This document shows positions 41,888 through 54,299 of a stretch of DNA of 64,000 nucleotides, in pieces. The notes below the pieces were generated by a model. That model had not been told where the DNA came from. It saw only the letters and a program-made list of their open reading frames with translations, and made no database searches. Position 1 is the stretch's first letter. The number at the start of each line of letters is the position of its first letter. The stretch comes from Oreohelix idahoensis (Eukaryota > Mollusca > Gastropoda > Stylommatophora > Oreohelicidae), in NCBI GenBank assembly GCA_024509875.1, contig JAMPIV010000297.1, forward strand, positions 62,001 to 126,000. Reading direction: 5' to 3'. Both the position numbers and the translations under genes were made by a program.

Positions 41888-43427
41888 TTAGGAATCGACA
41901 TCATTAGGATTTCGAGATAATGTATCTGCCAAGATGTTGTCGGATCCTGTGATGTACTCGATTGAAAACTCGAAGGGTTGGAGGAGTATAGCAAATCTGG
42001 TCAATTTTGGACTCTTGTGATTTGCTCGTTGTAGTGATGCTACGGCCCTTTGATCGGTTTGTACTACAAAAGGGGCTCCCAGTAGGAATTTTTCTAGTTT
42101 GGTTATCGCCCACACGACGGCTAAGAGTTCGCGATCAACCGTAGAGTACTTCACTTCTGGTGGTTTCAGTTTTCGTGACACGTACAAGTTTGGATGGAGG
42201 ATGTCGTCATGGTATTGGAGCAAACATGCGCCAATTCCGTAGTTACTCGCATCTGTACGAAGAATGAACTTTTTAGAAGCATCAATTAATCTCAAAATAG
42301 GTGGATTTGAAAATATAGAAATTATTTGCCGAAAAATTCTGTCACATTCGTCAGTCCATGTCACTTTCACTGGCATGTTCTTCTTTAGTAATGAGGACAA
42401 TACAGCAGTGATGGATGACAAGTTAGGTACGAATCTACTGTAATATTGGACTAGACCTAACAAGCTTCTCACTTGTTTCTTCGTTTGAGGAACGGAAATG
42501 TTTAAAATTTTTGAAACTGTACTGGGTAATGTTCGGATATATCCAGCTCCAATAATGTGACCCAAAAAAGTGATCTCATGAAATGCTACCTGTAATTTTG
42601 TAGGTTTAGCAGTTAACTTGTACCTTCTCAAGGTATCAAAAACGTATCCAAGACCCAAAAAATGTTCCTCAAAAGATGAACTAAACAAGCATATGTCATC
42701 TATATATGTAATAATGTCTGGTCTACCTGAAAAAATGTGTCGCATCATGCGAACAAAGGTAGCTGGAGCGTTAACCAGCCCAAAAGGCATCACGTTCCAC
42801 TGGTATAGACCTAGCGGAGTTGAAAACGCTGTGTAGTATTTTGCTTTTTCGGTTAGTGGTATCTGCCAATAACCTTTAGTTAAGTCTATCTTAGTAAATA
42901 TAGTTGCTGTCGATAGACGTGGCAGTAAGTCATCGAGAAGTGGATGTGGTTCGCTATCAACTATCGTTTGTGCATTTAATTTTCTATAGTCGACGCATAG
43001 TCTAATGTTATTGTCCTTCTTTCGGACAATAACTAATGGAGAAGAAAATGGGGAATTACTAGTTTCGATAATTCCTAAAGATAACATCTGTTCAAGTTCC
43101 TTAGTAGTTTTAGTAAGAAAGTGTATAGGAACAGAATAAGGATGTACCCGAATTGGAGTATCCTCGTTAAGAGTGATGTCATGATTAATGACTGATGTGC
43201 GACCTGGAACATCGGTCAACACATCTGGATAAGATTGTAGCAGATCAGCAATCTTTTGATGCTGTTGCGGTGTAACCGACGAAGAGATGGTTACGTCCCG
43301 CCAAGATTCGCTAGATTGTACTACAGGTACAGGTAAAGCTAACTGTACCTCAGGAAAAGAAGATTCTTCTTCCTGGATAACGGATAAATTAGAATAGTGA
43401 CATGTAGGTCTGAAAGTGTCATCTAAT
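41888..43427 (-). CDS. pol: Gyp-C reverse transcriptase and RNase H
   Basis: A 444-aa open frame from 43222 to 41888 plus an upstream in-frame part to about 43427. It begins after a frame change in a T6 run where the integrase frame ends. Motifs: IRLCVDYRKLN, FTKIDLTKGYWQIPL, VMPFGLVNAPATF, and catalytic YIDD at 42706-42695. RNase H shows FILRTDASNYGIGACLLQ, DRELLAVVWAITKLEKFL, VVQTDQRAV and SDNILADTLSRNP. Uninterrupted RT and RNase H domains suggest this part could still encode active enzyme if the upstream shifts are sequencing errors. No integrase follows it. Confidence 0.93.
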
Positions 43428-44420
43428 TCATGAAAAAATAGCTTGTAGATGTTCAGGTCGAGTATGAAATTGCTTGAGCATATTTATGTGAAATATTTTG
43501 TGATGTCCCTTAATGTCCAGGACATAATCAACATCAGAAATCTTATTGATAACCTGGTAAGGACCATTCCACGAGATTAGTAGTCTATTATTGTTATGTG
43601 GCAATAACACATAAGCTTGATCTCCTGGAAATAATTGACGTAATCGTCTATTACTGTTTTGGAAAGTTCTAGCTTTCTCTTTCGCAGCCTCAGATGAAGC
43701 TGTTGCCATTTGACAGGCATCAATAATGTTATTCCGGAGATTAATTACATATTCATAGGATGACTGAGTGTCCTGAGTCATCTCAGAATCGATTAATAAA
43801 TCTTTTATCAGTCCCATAGGACCTCTTGGAGGAGCGCCAAAGACTAAATGAAACGGAGAGAAGCCAGTTTGTTCATTTGGCACCTCTCGATAAGCGAATA
43901 ACACCGCTGGTAGCACTCTGTCCCAGTCCTGTGGATGGTTAACTGTAACTTTATGTAGCATTTGTTTGAGTGTACGGTTAAGTCTTTCTACAGCACCATT
44001 ACTCATTGGGTGATAAATGCTGCTGAGGTTTCTATCTATTTGCCAAGTCTTCATTACCTCCGTCATAGTCTCAGATATAAATTGAGAACCATGATCTGAC
44101 AAAAGTTTTCTAGGAAAACCTACTCTAGAAAAGATCAAGTGTAGTGCATCAGCTACATCTGTGGTGGTGGTTGTTTTTAATGGGATGGCTTCTGGCCATC
44201 GTGTGCATAAATCGATGCAAGTGAGAATAAACCTATGTCCTCTGGCTGATGGTAAAAGTGGGCCAATGATATCAATGGCCATTTTGTCGAAAGGTCTCTC
44301 CGATATATCACAAGCCTGAATAGGCGCCGTGTGAAAGGCTCCCCGTGCTTTCACTTCTTGGCATATCGTACAGGAGCGTACGTACTGTGAAATATCTCGT
44401 GATACTCCCGGCCAAAAAAA
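43428..44420 (-). CDS. pol: Gyp-C integrase
   Basis: Reading begins inside the zinc domain after a T10 run (FWPGVSRDISQYVRSC, CQEVKARG). The catalytic core has Asp in MAIDIIGP, Asp in LSDHGSQF and Glu in GAVERLNRTLKQ with normal spacing. The C-terminal GPY module reads LISWNGPYQVINKI, then FHINMLKQFHTRPEHL. The frame ends at 43428 in a T6 run. It lies upstream of RT on the coding strand, the diagnostic Gmr1-like order. Apparent start codons in this frame are not initiators; the protein would be cut from a polyprotein. Confidence 0.93.
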   Translation of the reverse strand, partial: FFWPGVSRDISQYVRSCTICQEVKARGAFHTAPIQACDISERPFDKMAIDIIGPLLPSARGHRFILTCIDLCTRWPEAIPLKTTTTTDVADALHLIFSRVGFPRKLLSDHGSQFISETMTEVMKTWQIDRNLSSIYHPMSNGAVERLNRTLKQMLHKVTVNHPQDWDRVLPAVLFAYREVPNEQTGFSPFHLVFGAPPRGPMGLIKDLLIDSEMTQDTQSSYEYVINLRNNIIDACQMATASSEAAKEKARTFQNSNRRLRQLFPGDQAYVLLPHNNNRLLISWNGPYQVINKISDVDYVLDIKGHHKIFHINMLKQFHTRPEHLQAIFS

Positions 44421-45160
44421 AAAGAAGATAATACTCGTGAACGTGTACGAGTATAACCCATGTGACCTGCACACTTAGAATCATGTGCATGTTGAAGTAT
44501 GTACCGCCTAAAAGCAAAAGGTACCATGACTTGTTGTCTTATCTGAGTTTTATCCATAAAACATCTTAATAAAATGTCATTTTTAATACTAAACCACTGA
44601 CTATAATTTATGTTCCTAGAAAGATTGTCATCTTTGTTGACCAGCGTAAAAAATTTTGTTAGTGACCTGTCTTCCCTCTGTTTTGCAGCAAATGATACTC
44701 GGTCAATAGCAGAATGAATCTCGATATTTTCATGATCATTTGTTTCCTTGTTTTCCGTGTCTATAGTCTCTAATTGTTTTGTATGTGCTCTGGTTATTGC
44801 TGCATTTCCGATGTATAGATTATTTTTTTCCCATTGAATAATCTCATCTGGTGTGCAATCTTTACTCCCGTGTATGCATCCCACCATAAGGTCGGCAATT
44901 GGGTTTCTTAACATGCATGCTTTAACATTGCCTGTGAAGAAAGGTGTGTCAATGTAAATAATAGCTGTTGGATAATATTCTATGGTTCCCCCAAAAGTCA
45001 TGCACCTGACATGTTCTCCAGTTGCACAATTTGGATGAACAAGTGTCTGACGGATTCCGATCGTGGTCGATCCCGAATCTCTTAAGACTGAGACGATGGA
45101 TCCATTAACTTTTCCTCTGTTGAAGATCAGTGATCCTGTTCCGTCATTGACTGCTAGACT
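44351..45160 (-). pseudogene. pol: Gyp-C protease, linker and first half of integrase zinc domain
   Basis: The protease has catalytic RDSG (about 45083-45068), unlike FDSG in A and B, followed by a CMTFGGTIEYYPTAI segment. The frame differs by one from gag: the shift lies near 45163, directly after LNCGHIL. A variable linker leads to RYILQHAHDSKCAGHMGYTR, the His pair of the HHCC motif. The frame then fails in a T10 run near 44420; beyond it the last residues of the 44351 frame are an artefact. Whether the gag-protease shift is a programmed frameshift or an error cannot be told here. Gyp-B has both in one frame, which favours mutation or error. Confidence 0.85.
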
Positions 45161-46653
45161 GACTTCTGGTAGTTAGAATATGACCGCAGTTCAGAACTGT
45201 CTCTTTTGCTTTCTGAAATATAAGATTACATGTTGGGCAACTATTTGCCACGTTATAATTCATTGCAAAACAAGTAGACGATGACTGTATTTTGTTATCA
45301 GTAGTTGAACTCTGAACCCTAGGGGTTGTAGCAGTAGTAACAGCTGCCCCTGTATTATGGTTATAAGTTGTCGATCTACGAGAATGAGAACGATGACGAG
45401 AATAATTAGATGAATTATCCCGTTGTCCTCTATTGTAACTGTTATCTCGATGTCTCGAGTTATAATTATCGCTATTGTTCCACTTGTAATCATTATTATA
45501 GTTATATGATCGATTATAACTTGAGTTACGTGGATTACTGTTATTTCTTGACTGAGGTGAATAGTTTCTGGTTTGTTGTCGTCCTCTATTAAAGTTATTG
45601 TTAAAGTTATTCTGTCCCTTATGAAAATTAATGTCATAGTTTCCTTTGAACCTACCCCTGTCTACACTGTGTGTTCTAGGTTTGTTATGATTATGATATG
45701 CCATATTGGAGGCTACAGGAAGTGGTTCTCTTATCAATGTGCCAGAAATATTAGCATTCGGATGAGCTGTGCAGTAATTTAAAGAAATTTTTTCTAACTC
45801 ATCAATAGATTCTGGTTTTCTTTCTTGCAGATAAGCAAAGAATGGTGGGCTGACAGACGATAATACTTTATCCCTCAATAACAAATCGACTAACTTGTCG
45901 TAGGATTTGTTGACACCTGCCAGTTCAACCCATCTGTTAAAAGTATTGCGTATGTTAGCAATAAAACCTGTGAAATCTCTATTGTTATCTGGCAACAAAC
46001 TTTTAAAACGCAATCTACATGCCTCTTCGTTCAAGTGGAAACGACGTAGTAACAACGTCTTAATGGCCTCATAGTCTGTTGATAGTGTTGGATCTATATT
46101 TTGTGCTGCACTTGCAGGTTCGCCATCTAGAAATTCCTTAAGTTTCAGTGCCCATGCCGCTTTGTCAAGGTTATTCACCTTACATATGTCCTCAAAGCGC
46201 GCGAGCCACGATGAAAGGTCATCTACGTGTAACTTGAATGGAGGCAGCTTAAAGTAATAATTACCTTTAAGTCGTGTGGATGAAGATCCAGATTGAGCAG
46301 TATCATTTTGGGTTGCTGCAGCGCCCTGTGAATTAAGTTTTGCTGTTTCTAATTTAAGTCGTTGCAATTCCATTTCTTGCTGCAGTATGATTTCTTGTCG
46401 TTTCAATTTATTCTCTTCTTCAATCCGTAGGATTTCATCTCTTGCTATCTTTCTTTCTTCTTCTTGTCTTAATTCTGCCTTCTTTTCCGCCTGTTTTCTT
46501 TCAAGTTCTTCCATCTCTGCTTTAGCAATGGCTTTCTTTTCCTCCTCTTCTGCCTTATATTTTGCAAATTCAGCCAATGCATAAGCCTCGAGAAGTTCTC
46601 CTTTTTTCTCAAATTCTTTACCATTTTTATTAAAAATGGTCTAAGTTAAGCAT
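45144..46653 (-). pseudogene. gag: Gyp-C Gag, nearly intact with an N-terminal frameshift
   Basis: The ATG at 46653 begins MLNLDHF, matching MLTLDHF in Gyp-D. A one-base shift near 46632, in a T5/A5 context, separates it from the long frame that runs to 45144. That frame starts with a Lys/Glu-rich coiled coil (residues to about 95), then a capsid-like region (FKLHVDDLSSWLARFED, FNRWVELAGVNKSYDKLVDL, LRDKVLSSVSPPFFAYLQER). An Asn/Arg/Tyr/Ser-rich RNA-binding-like tail follows. The C-terminus has C-P-T-C and L-N-C-G-H instead of a CCHC knuckle. Apart from the shift there is no stop. Confidence 0.9.
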
Positions 46654-48244
46654 CTTGACGTTAATATTGTACGTAATGGTTATGTAATAATCACCAATAA
46701 ATTTTAAGTAATTATTATACTTATTCAATTTATGAATAGTCGATATAAACAATCATAATATTATTATTGAACTTAATCTGGGAATGTTCAATTTAATTAA
46801 TTGTAATATTATCTAACTATTATTTGTAGATTCCATACATAGACATACTATGTTGGGAAAATATTACATATATACTCGTTAATATATCATAAATAGTTAT
46901 GATATTTATCTATTTCGGGTGCTGAATTACTATCATGCACCTAATAATAAATAGTATTATTCCTCAAGTATTATATCATTCAGTCAGTGATATGTGCTAA
47001 GTAAATCATTTAGTAATGGAAAAAATGTACCAAATAATATACACTATGTCCTTTATATGCAGGACAGACTAAAAAGTCAAATTATTTTATAAATATATAT
47101 TATTATTATATTATGCCTTAATCATGAGCTATAAAGTGCATCGCCCATTTCTTGGACTACCACTGCAAATTGGTGCAAAGTCCCTAATTCTCCTTAAAAG
47201 TCATTAAATTTTAATTATATTCATATACACTCTTATTAAGCAAGAAATTATATTATTAGTGTTAAATCATGAACAGATGAAATGAGGACATACGATACGA
47301 TGGGTAAACCAAGGATAAACAAACCATATTATCACGAAACAAGACGTTTCTACAATAAAAATTGATATTATGAAACCAAATCTGCAAACCGGAAATATAG
47401 AGTAGGGTGAAGGTTAACTGAATATAGAGTTAAATCTGCGTACACAAAAATTAATGACGCAAACATGGACTCATTGACGGTTATACAAAAAAAAAATGAA
47501 CTGAATAATAGCAAGATCAGAAAGAACAAGATAGATTACTAACATTGTTACCAAACTAAATAGAATTTAAACTGAATACGATAAAATACACCGATTATTT
47601 CACCAAACTAGACATCTAACATATACTGTGAATTAAATGCAGTCCCGAACGAAAACAAGCCCCGGAAATGTCATCGACGCGTTCTCCGCGAAATGCGATT
47701 TAATTCACTACCCTAAAGACCGTTCAGAATGAATATCGGCAATCCGTAGAGCCATAATTTATTCATTCTGAATCTCCACTCCAACCTCCCACAAATTAGG
47801 CACAGCACAAACAATGAAAACAAATATAACGTGCATATAAAATATATATAGAACGGACATGCCTGCAAAATGTGAATTAGACTCAGTGATGTTTCTTATG
47901 AATGACAACAGTCACGAACTGAGACTTATCTTTTAACCCGTCGTCCGATGCGATCTTCACCAACGGCCTAGACTAGAGGATAGGACTGTTTGCTCCTTGT
48001 TGGTAAATAATGTCTTTTCAATCCTATGATCTACTGAGAAGTTGTATTCTTGAATGAAACATTAGGTGAGCTGGCATCGTCCTTCGATCGTTGGCTTGTA
48101 CACGGAATATTGTGACGTCACTGATTTTTTGCATAGTTACACAAGCCACGTCATGTTCGGAATCATGTGACTTGAACGTTTTCTTGTAATCGTAAACAGT
48201 CCGTGAAAGTATGTAAACAAGAAAAATTTCTTTCTTCCTTCGTT
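46654..48244 (-). other. Gyp-C untranslated leader
   Basis: About 1.6 kb, longer than the 1.0-kb leaders of A and B. AT-rich, no ORF of note. Confidence 0.7.
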
Positions 48245-48262
48245 CCCCAGCAATGGCAACCA
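48245..48262 (-). promoter_or_regulatory. candidate primer-binding site of Gyp-C
   Basis: On the - strand TGGTTGCCATTGCTGGGG starts 3 nt after the 5' LTR. It differs from the Gyp-B site, so the two families may use different tRNAs. Confidence 0.5.
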
Positions 48263-48265
48263 CTT

Positions 48266-49115
48266 TGTTGCGGGGCTTTATACGATTCACTTCTTTTATT
48301 GTTGTTGCGGCCCCGTCTTCTATTTCAGTGGTCGTTGTGGAAAGCCACCGTTCTCATTGATTCAATAAGCTTCTTAGTTCTGGTCATTTGATTCATTAAT
48401 TCTTGATCGTGCTATTGTTGGAATAGTTACGCGAATGTGAGTTAATACTTTCTGTCTGTCACAAGGTTTGAACTCAGTATCATAATTGTTGAATTTGTAA
48501 CTTCAATGAACGTGATAAGTCTCTTCTCGAGTCCACACAATTTTTAATATACATTTCAAACAGTAGACAGTCCATGGAGGTTGATTATGAAAACATTATA
48601 TATTAGAATTGAATCATACATCATAAATGCTATCCATGCATTATAGTCCTGGTCCAATAATATGCAACCCTATAGTCAGAACGTCGTAACTATATGTACG
48701 CGCGGTTGGGACATCCAACGGCCGACAATGAGATTAGACGTCTGGCGATATAAAACGAATGTGGACCATAATTTCATCCTTCCTTGACTTTAGTTAAAAT
48801 TACTAACCTCGATACATTCCTCTCTTCATAAGAATATCGGACTGACCCATGTCCGTACTGCAATAACATATGTGCGGCAATATCATGCCTACCACTGGAA
48901 GGATTATAGGACACGTCTTATCCGTTTGACGGTCATCTAAGAAAAGGGTGTGGTAACCTAGTCACGGTGCGTGACATACCAACGCATACACGTCATAATC
49001 AATCGTGTGTATCGCGTACACTAACTAACAATTATTTACATTATATTAAACGTAGTCACCTATTAATCTTATGCTGTTAACCTCTAGCAGACCATGCCAA
49101 TAAAATACCTTAACA
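48266..49115 (-). repeat. 5' LTR of Gyp-C
   Basis: 850 bp, matches 39979-40829 except for one A. Next to ATAAT at 49116-49120. Confidence 0.95.
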
Positions 49116-49120
49116 ATAAT

Positions 49121-51873
49121 GTTGGTTGATGTGTATTTTGAACATGACTTTTTGTCGCTATTCCTGCTAGTGCCGGTAGGAAGATTGGTCACCTTGATAT
49201 AACCACAATCCTAATCCAGCTTTGGTGAAACGAGAGTCCTTCTCAGGACTGGTAATGATTCGCAATTAAGCTATCAGCCCCTTTGAGAGCTGGCTTTCAT
49301 ATGACTGATGAATTATCATGTACGACATACTTTTCTTGACGACCTTATGGCATTGTATGTAAACAAATAGATGACACATGCATATAAACTACATGCCAAC
49401 AATCATAACATCTAAAGACAAGACAGTAGGACATGTAGTATTTGTCTGACTAATACCATACACTGAGCTTGCCGTGTTACAGGTTCAATCTGGAAGTGGA
49501 TTCATCGGTAGCTGGCGTAAGCATTGAGTCTCAAGAACCAGGAGTCAACACCTTACTACCTTGGACCACCACTGCTACCTGGCCTTCACACTGTGCTGGT
49601 TAGACCGGTAGCCAGATTTCAACTGCGTGTCTTAGTGGATTATGACTGCTATCAACAAAACACTTTTGGTAGCATTGTAATACATTTTAAAAAATGAAGG
49701 AAAATTACGTTTTCACTAATCGGTAGTAAAAGCTTATGTTCACAAAAAATCTGAGGCACAGAAGCTAAAAAAAAAACATTCTACAATGCCCTGAAAATTG
49801 CTGTCCGTCATCTTCGCGGATGTAAGAAGGCAGCTAACACGGCTCATAATGTTCCACTTTCCGACACCTTGATGAAACGTCAACCTGTGACAATCGCTAA
49901 AGACTTAAAAAGGTCAACTGCTCGTAACTGTTAGTGTTCTTCAGAATCGACATTATTGCAGTTCGAGCAAACCCATAGGTGCTCAGTCTCCCTTAGCAAA
50001 TGTCTAAGGGTATGAACGCTATAGTTCTTGTTTGTGTGTGTGTTTTGTTTATTTTTATTACAATTTGCCAGGAAGCCGTCAATAATATCACCTTTCCACA
50101 ACACTAAAAATGCAGGTTTTTTTAACTTTTTTTTTTTTTAAATCTCCCAAGTAACGATATTGTATTATTACATTCAGTGTTGTCGTCAATGAAGAAAATT
50201 TTTAATGTTCTGACACTGACATCAAGTCTGTTGTTGGCATCTGCCTTTGATGCAGCTGTATGATTTTTAACAATTTGCCATAAAGCCACCACGTACGAAA
50301 GTAGCACATACCAAAGTCACTAAAAGTGCTTTTTTTTTTTTTTTTTTGGTTGGTAAATAAAGCCGTGGTCTGAATATGTCATTTCCGACACCAAATAAAA
50401 AAAAGAAAAAAAGAAAATGACATTTTTTAATATCCCATTCAGTGTGTGCTTATGGGACCTTGGTGTCTGTTACGGTAGATGATATTAACGCCGTCTGCTA
50501 AAGGTTAGCAGACGTGCAATTGTAAAGGTTAAGACATTTAATATATTGCGATAGATGTTTCAATTATTGAACGCTCCATACACGATCGATTATGACGTGT
50601 CTAGCGTTGTTTGGGTCACAGTCGGTAACTAGGAGACGCTACCCTTTGTTACTTGACCGCCAAGCTGAATAGCTGCGTTTTTCTAACCTTCCAATTCAAT
50701 GGCATGATATAGCCATTTATATGTGCATTTATGATGGACCAGGGTCAGTCCTAGAACTCTATATGAGAGGAAACTTACGGAGGTTAGTGGTTAACTAGAA
50801 TCCTCAGAAGGAGGAGAATAATCGTCAAATTCGTATGAATATTCAGACTCGCAGTCTCACTGTCGGCAGGTAGCCATGTCTAGCTGCGCGTGCATATAGC
50901 TGTGATGTTCTGACGACAATACTGCATTGTATCCTTAAACGGACATTGACACGTAAACCAGCAGTCTACGTTATTGATTAATTTATGCATGACTTATACG
51001 GATTTATGTGCTGCTCCTATTTGAAATGATCATCCTGTGTGTACATGTGATTAAATATTACGGACTCAACCTGAAGGCATTAATTACTTCATTAATGTTG
51101 CTGAGTTCAAGTTACAGTAATTACTTCTTCATACCATGCTACTGAGTTGTATGAACACCTTCACCCTAATTCGCGTAATAATAAACAAAGCACGATGAAC
51201 AAAATATCACTAAAGTAACCATACTCAGTGCATGATCTTCAACCGGCAAATAACTCAGCAACAGTGTCATCGCTCAAATATGGCAGCCTGAACCAAAACA
51301 TTTATGTGTTATTACATAAGTTGGTTATGTAGCAACAAAACATTTATGTGTTATTACATAAGTTGGTTATGTAGCAATTTGTTTCATATAATGAGGTTGC
51401 CAGCCCCATGCACAACCCCATGTTAATTGCCCCTTACGACATGCTTGAGGAAGCAGTAGTCTTATTCTGTCGTGTTCTCCTCACAGACAACTCAAACTTT
51501 ATGGAACATTCTCATCTACGGTATCATCGTTGTTGACTGGGTAACTGTTTAATATCTTGTGCATCGGATGAAGACCCGTCCCAAAGCATTAACAAAACTA
51601 ATAATATAATTAATTGAAGAAAAATGAGTTAATTGAACTGAACTACAAGTAGAGTTAATTATTAGTAGATGGAAAAAAGTCAATGAGCGAGGGGTGTTTT
51701 TTCTAAATAAATATTCAATGAATTCTCATTGAGCTCCTGTGTTCCTTACGGGCGAGAAACCGGAAAAAGATAGTGAAAGAGTTACATTTTCAAGCCATAG
51801 CCCATCCAAGAATAATAAAACAATAAATTAATGTGTTGCATATTTAGATGCACATTATCTGCTACACTCTTCT
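49121..51873. other. unassigned sequence between Gyp-C and a solo LTR
   Basis: No gene or domain recognised. Contains a perfect 10-bp inverted repeat with a 3-nt loop (CGTCTGCTAA/TTAGCAGACG, 50492-50514), poly-T runs near 50130 and 50330, and a 42-bp tandem duplication at 51294. Confidence 0.5.
51294..51377. repeat. 42-bp tandem duplication
   Basis: Two adjacent identical units beginning CAAAACATTTATGTG at 51294 and 51336. Confidence 0.93.
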
Positions 51874-51878
51874 GTCTG

Positions 51879-54294
51879 TGTGGTAAAGTGGGATGTTATA
51901 AATTTTTATAGGGGACTTAGTGTACTGACTGAGATCAGCTGTGAAGGTATCTGTATCTAATAGGTGTAGTGTTTTACAGATAACCTTACTTGCTACCACA
52001 TTATGCCTCAGTCAGAATTATTCTGGAATATTGTGATGACTACGTTAAATGTCTAGGGTATGTACATGATGAAGTGTAAGTCATAACAACAACAGACAGA
52101 TAAACAATTTAATTTATTCCACCACACTTGACAACACTGTGACACTCACACACATGTAACATTCTATAAGACTATCTTAAATGAGTCACTGGTAAATTTT
52201 CAAATATCAATATGTATTAAGTACTTTCATTAATATATATGTCCTGATTCAACTACAAAGTGAACCAGGAATCACAATCAATTTTAATTACAATTTATAT
52301 GTACAGGATTTATCAATATGAAACTTGTAGTGACATATTTTATTAATATTATCTTATGTGTGTCAGTTGTGTAGTAGTAATATGAGGTAATACTGGTTTT
52401 GTTTTTTCAAGCTATGTTGTTATTTGTCATCATGACTTCAAGTGTTTGTTTATCTTGTAAGTAGTATGGGGAAAAGTTCACAGTCCCTATCAATTTAAAC
52501 ACTGTATTTTTCCCTCTGGTTTATTATAAAGTCAGATTTTGAGGGGGGGGGGGGGGCATAATGTTGAGCTCCACTGGCCACATAGGCTTATCTTTCGTGA
52601 TGGCGGCAGGAAAGGACTCCTCTGCTCGATAGCCTCCCTGTGTTCTGGAGACACCTCACTGGTCACTATCTGGACCCAGGAGTATGCTGTCAGCCTCTAG
52701 GTTCAGCAAAGCTCAGACCAGGTGCTGCTCAATAGCTTTAGGACCACGGTCCCTGAAACAAGAAGGTTGTACCTCCTACTTCATAACTAGTTTATAATCC
52801 ATTTACAGACTGAACACAATACATAACAAACACTGAGTTCAGAGCGGTAGGCCAACTGTCAGCTTCATCTGAAATAATTTACACCAGTATATTCCTCCCT
52901 AATGGTTACTACGCCTCTGCAATTCCAGCATTATTTCTTTCTAGTCAATAATATAGGTGTCAGTGTACTGTTTGGCAATTCCATGCAGTTTTACTTTCCT
53001 CCGACACCTTCTGTTCAGGTTGGAGCACTATATAGGCTTTACCTCATGTTCGCTACTGAACCACACATATATACAGACATAAATTATCAATTTACATTCA
53101 ATTTTCATTAAAAAGATATTGAATATATCAAGCTTACCACAATTCATGGAATAATACACAGTTACGTTGAATGGCAATGAATATAGCACAACTTCGATCT
53201 GCCGATGTCCCAGGCTTTTATTTAGAAAAAATATGCACTGGTGCTCAACGCACTGGTTCTGTAGTAAGTTTATTTGAACATGTGGTGGTGACCTGACGCC
53301 TCTGATTGACTATATTCGCGGGTCTAACCAATCGTGCCATGTTTACCCAATCGTTTGAAAAAAAGTACTCCTACTCCCGTTTCCCCTGACAACAAAAGAT
53401 AGTATTTATAGCCCGACTAATCGTGTTTAGCCTTACATTTATTGCGCTCCAATCAAATCGGATTTAACATGGAAACCCATTTCCCGTACAATGGTGGGTG
53501 AAAATCTGCCACTGAGCGATTCTGATTTTGGGTGTTGTCTGACATCCCTCACTATTTCTTTTGGCTATAATTTGGTAATTCCTAGACTATTTGCGTAACG
53601 TTTAACATATTCTTTGTCAGCAAGTCCTAAGGAACCCAAATATACAAATTTAAAGGAGCTAAGTGGCTGCGTTCAAAATATGCATTTTCTTCTACCTCCT
53701 GTTTACTTCGAATACGATGTGGTGTCTGGGTACTGTAATGTTTTCAAACGTAAACCAGTATAATGTCATGTTTCCTAATAAGCGTTTTGTGAGTTTTTAA
53801 AAACTAACTCTCGTGTGTGTAGTGTTTTTTATCACTGTCGATTTGAAAAAAGCTAGTGCTTGTGGCCTTACACGCGTGATGGTAGTAATTGTGTATCGCG
53901 AGACGCGTGTTTAGTGTTGCATGCGTTCCGGCTTTCAGCCTCTCCCTTTCTTTCTATCTTTAGTCCATCTGTCTTTCGTTTTTTGGTAACGTAGTGTATA
54001 AAATGACATGAATGGAATTTTAAATCTAGGTCATCTTGCGTATCTCAAGGTTTTTCTTAGAAATGGAGTACACATTTTATTGTGTTGGGGAAACGCGTGT
54101 ATGCTGCAGAAGGCTTTTACTATCAACGTGAAACGTTACAATTTGCAGACGAAGGAGAAAACAAGGGGGATTTCGAGTACAGTCATTGTGACAGCACTGT
54201 TCTTTACCATTCTTCTTTCCTTTTATTGAATTTATGTGTTAGGCTTTACATTTACCTGATAATTTATATATGTGGATTAGAATATTTCACGACA
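51879..54294 (+). mobile_element. solo LTR, 2.4-kb family, copy 3
   Basis: 2416 bp, TGTGGTAAAG...TTTCACGACA, flanked by the perfect duplication GTCTG at 51874-51878 and 54295-54299. Same family as 13462-15892 and 34613-37042. Confidence 0.92.
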
Positions 54295-54299
54295 GTCTG

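Larger units (their letters stand above)
39979..49115 (-). mobile_element. Gyp-C: complete Gmr1-type Ty3/gypsy retrotransposon, gag-PR-INT-RT-RNase H
   Basis: LTRs at 39979-40829 (851 bp) and 48266-49115 (850 bp) bound a 9137-bp element on the - strand. ATAAT flanks it on both sides (39974-39978 and 49116-49120, + strand reading). By eye the LTRs differ only by one A in a run of 4 or 5, so this is the youngest insertion in the window. Coding order on the - strand is Gag, protease, integrase, RT, RNase H. Apparent frameshifts at about 46632, 45163, 44420 and 43430 break what should be one long frame. At least three lie in or beside A/T runs. Confidence 0.95.

Noticed and set aside
45144..45175. 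Programmed gag-pol frameshift in Gyp-C
   Set aside because: Gyp-B keeps gag and protease in one frame and no slippery heptamer is evident, so mutation or sequence error is more likely.
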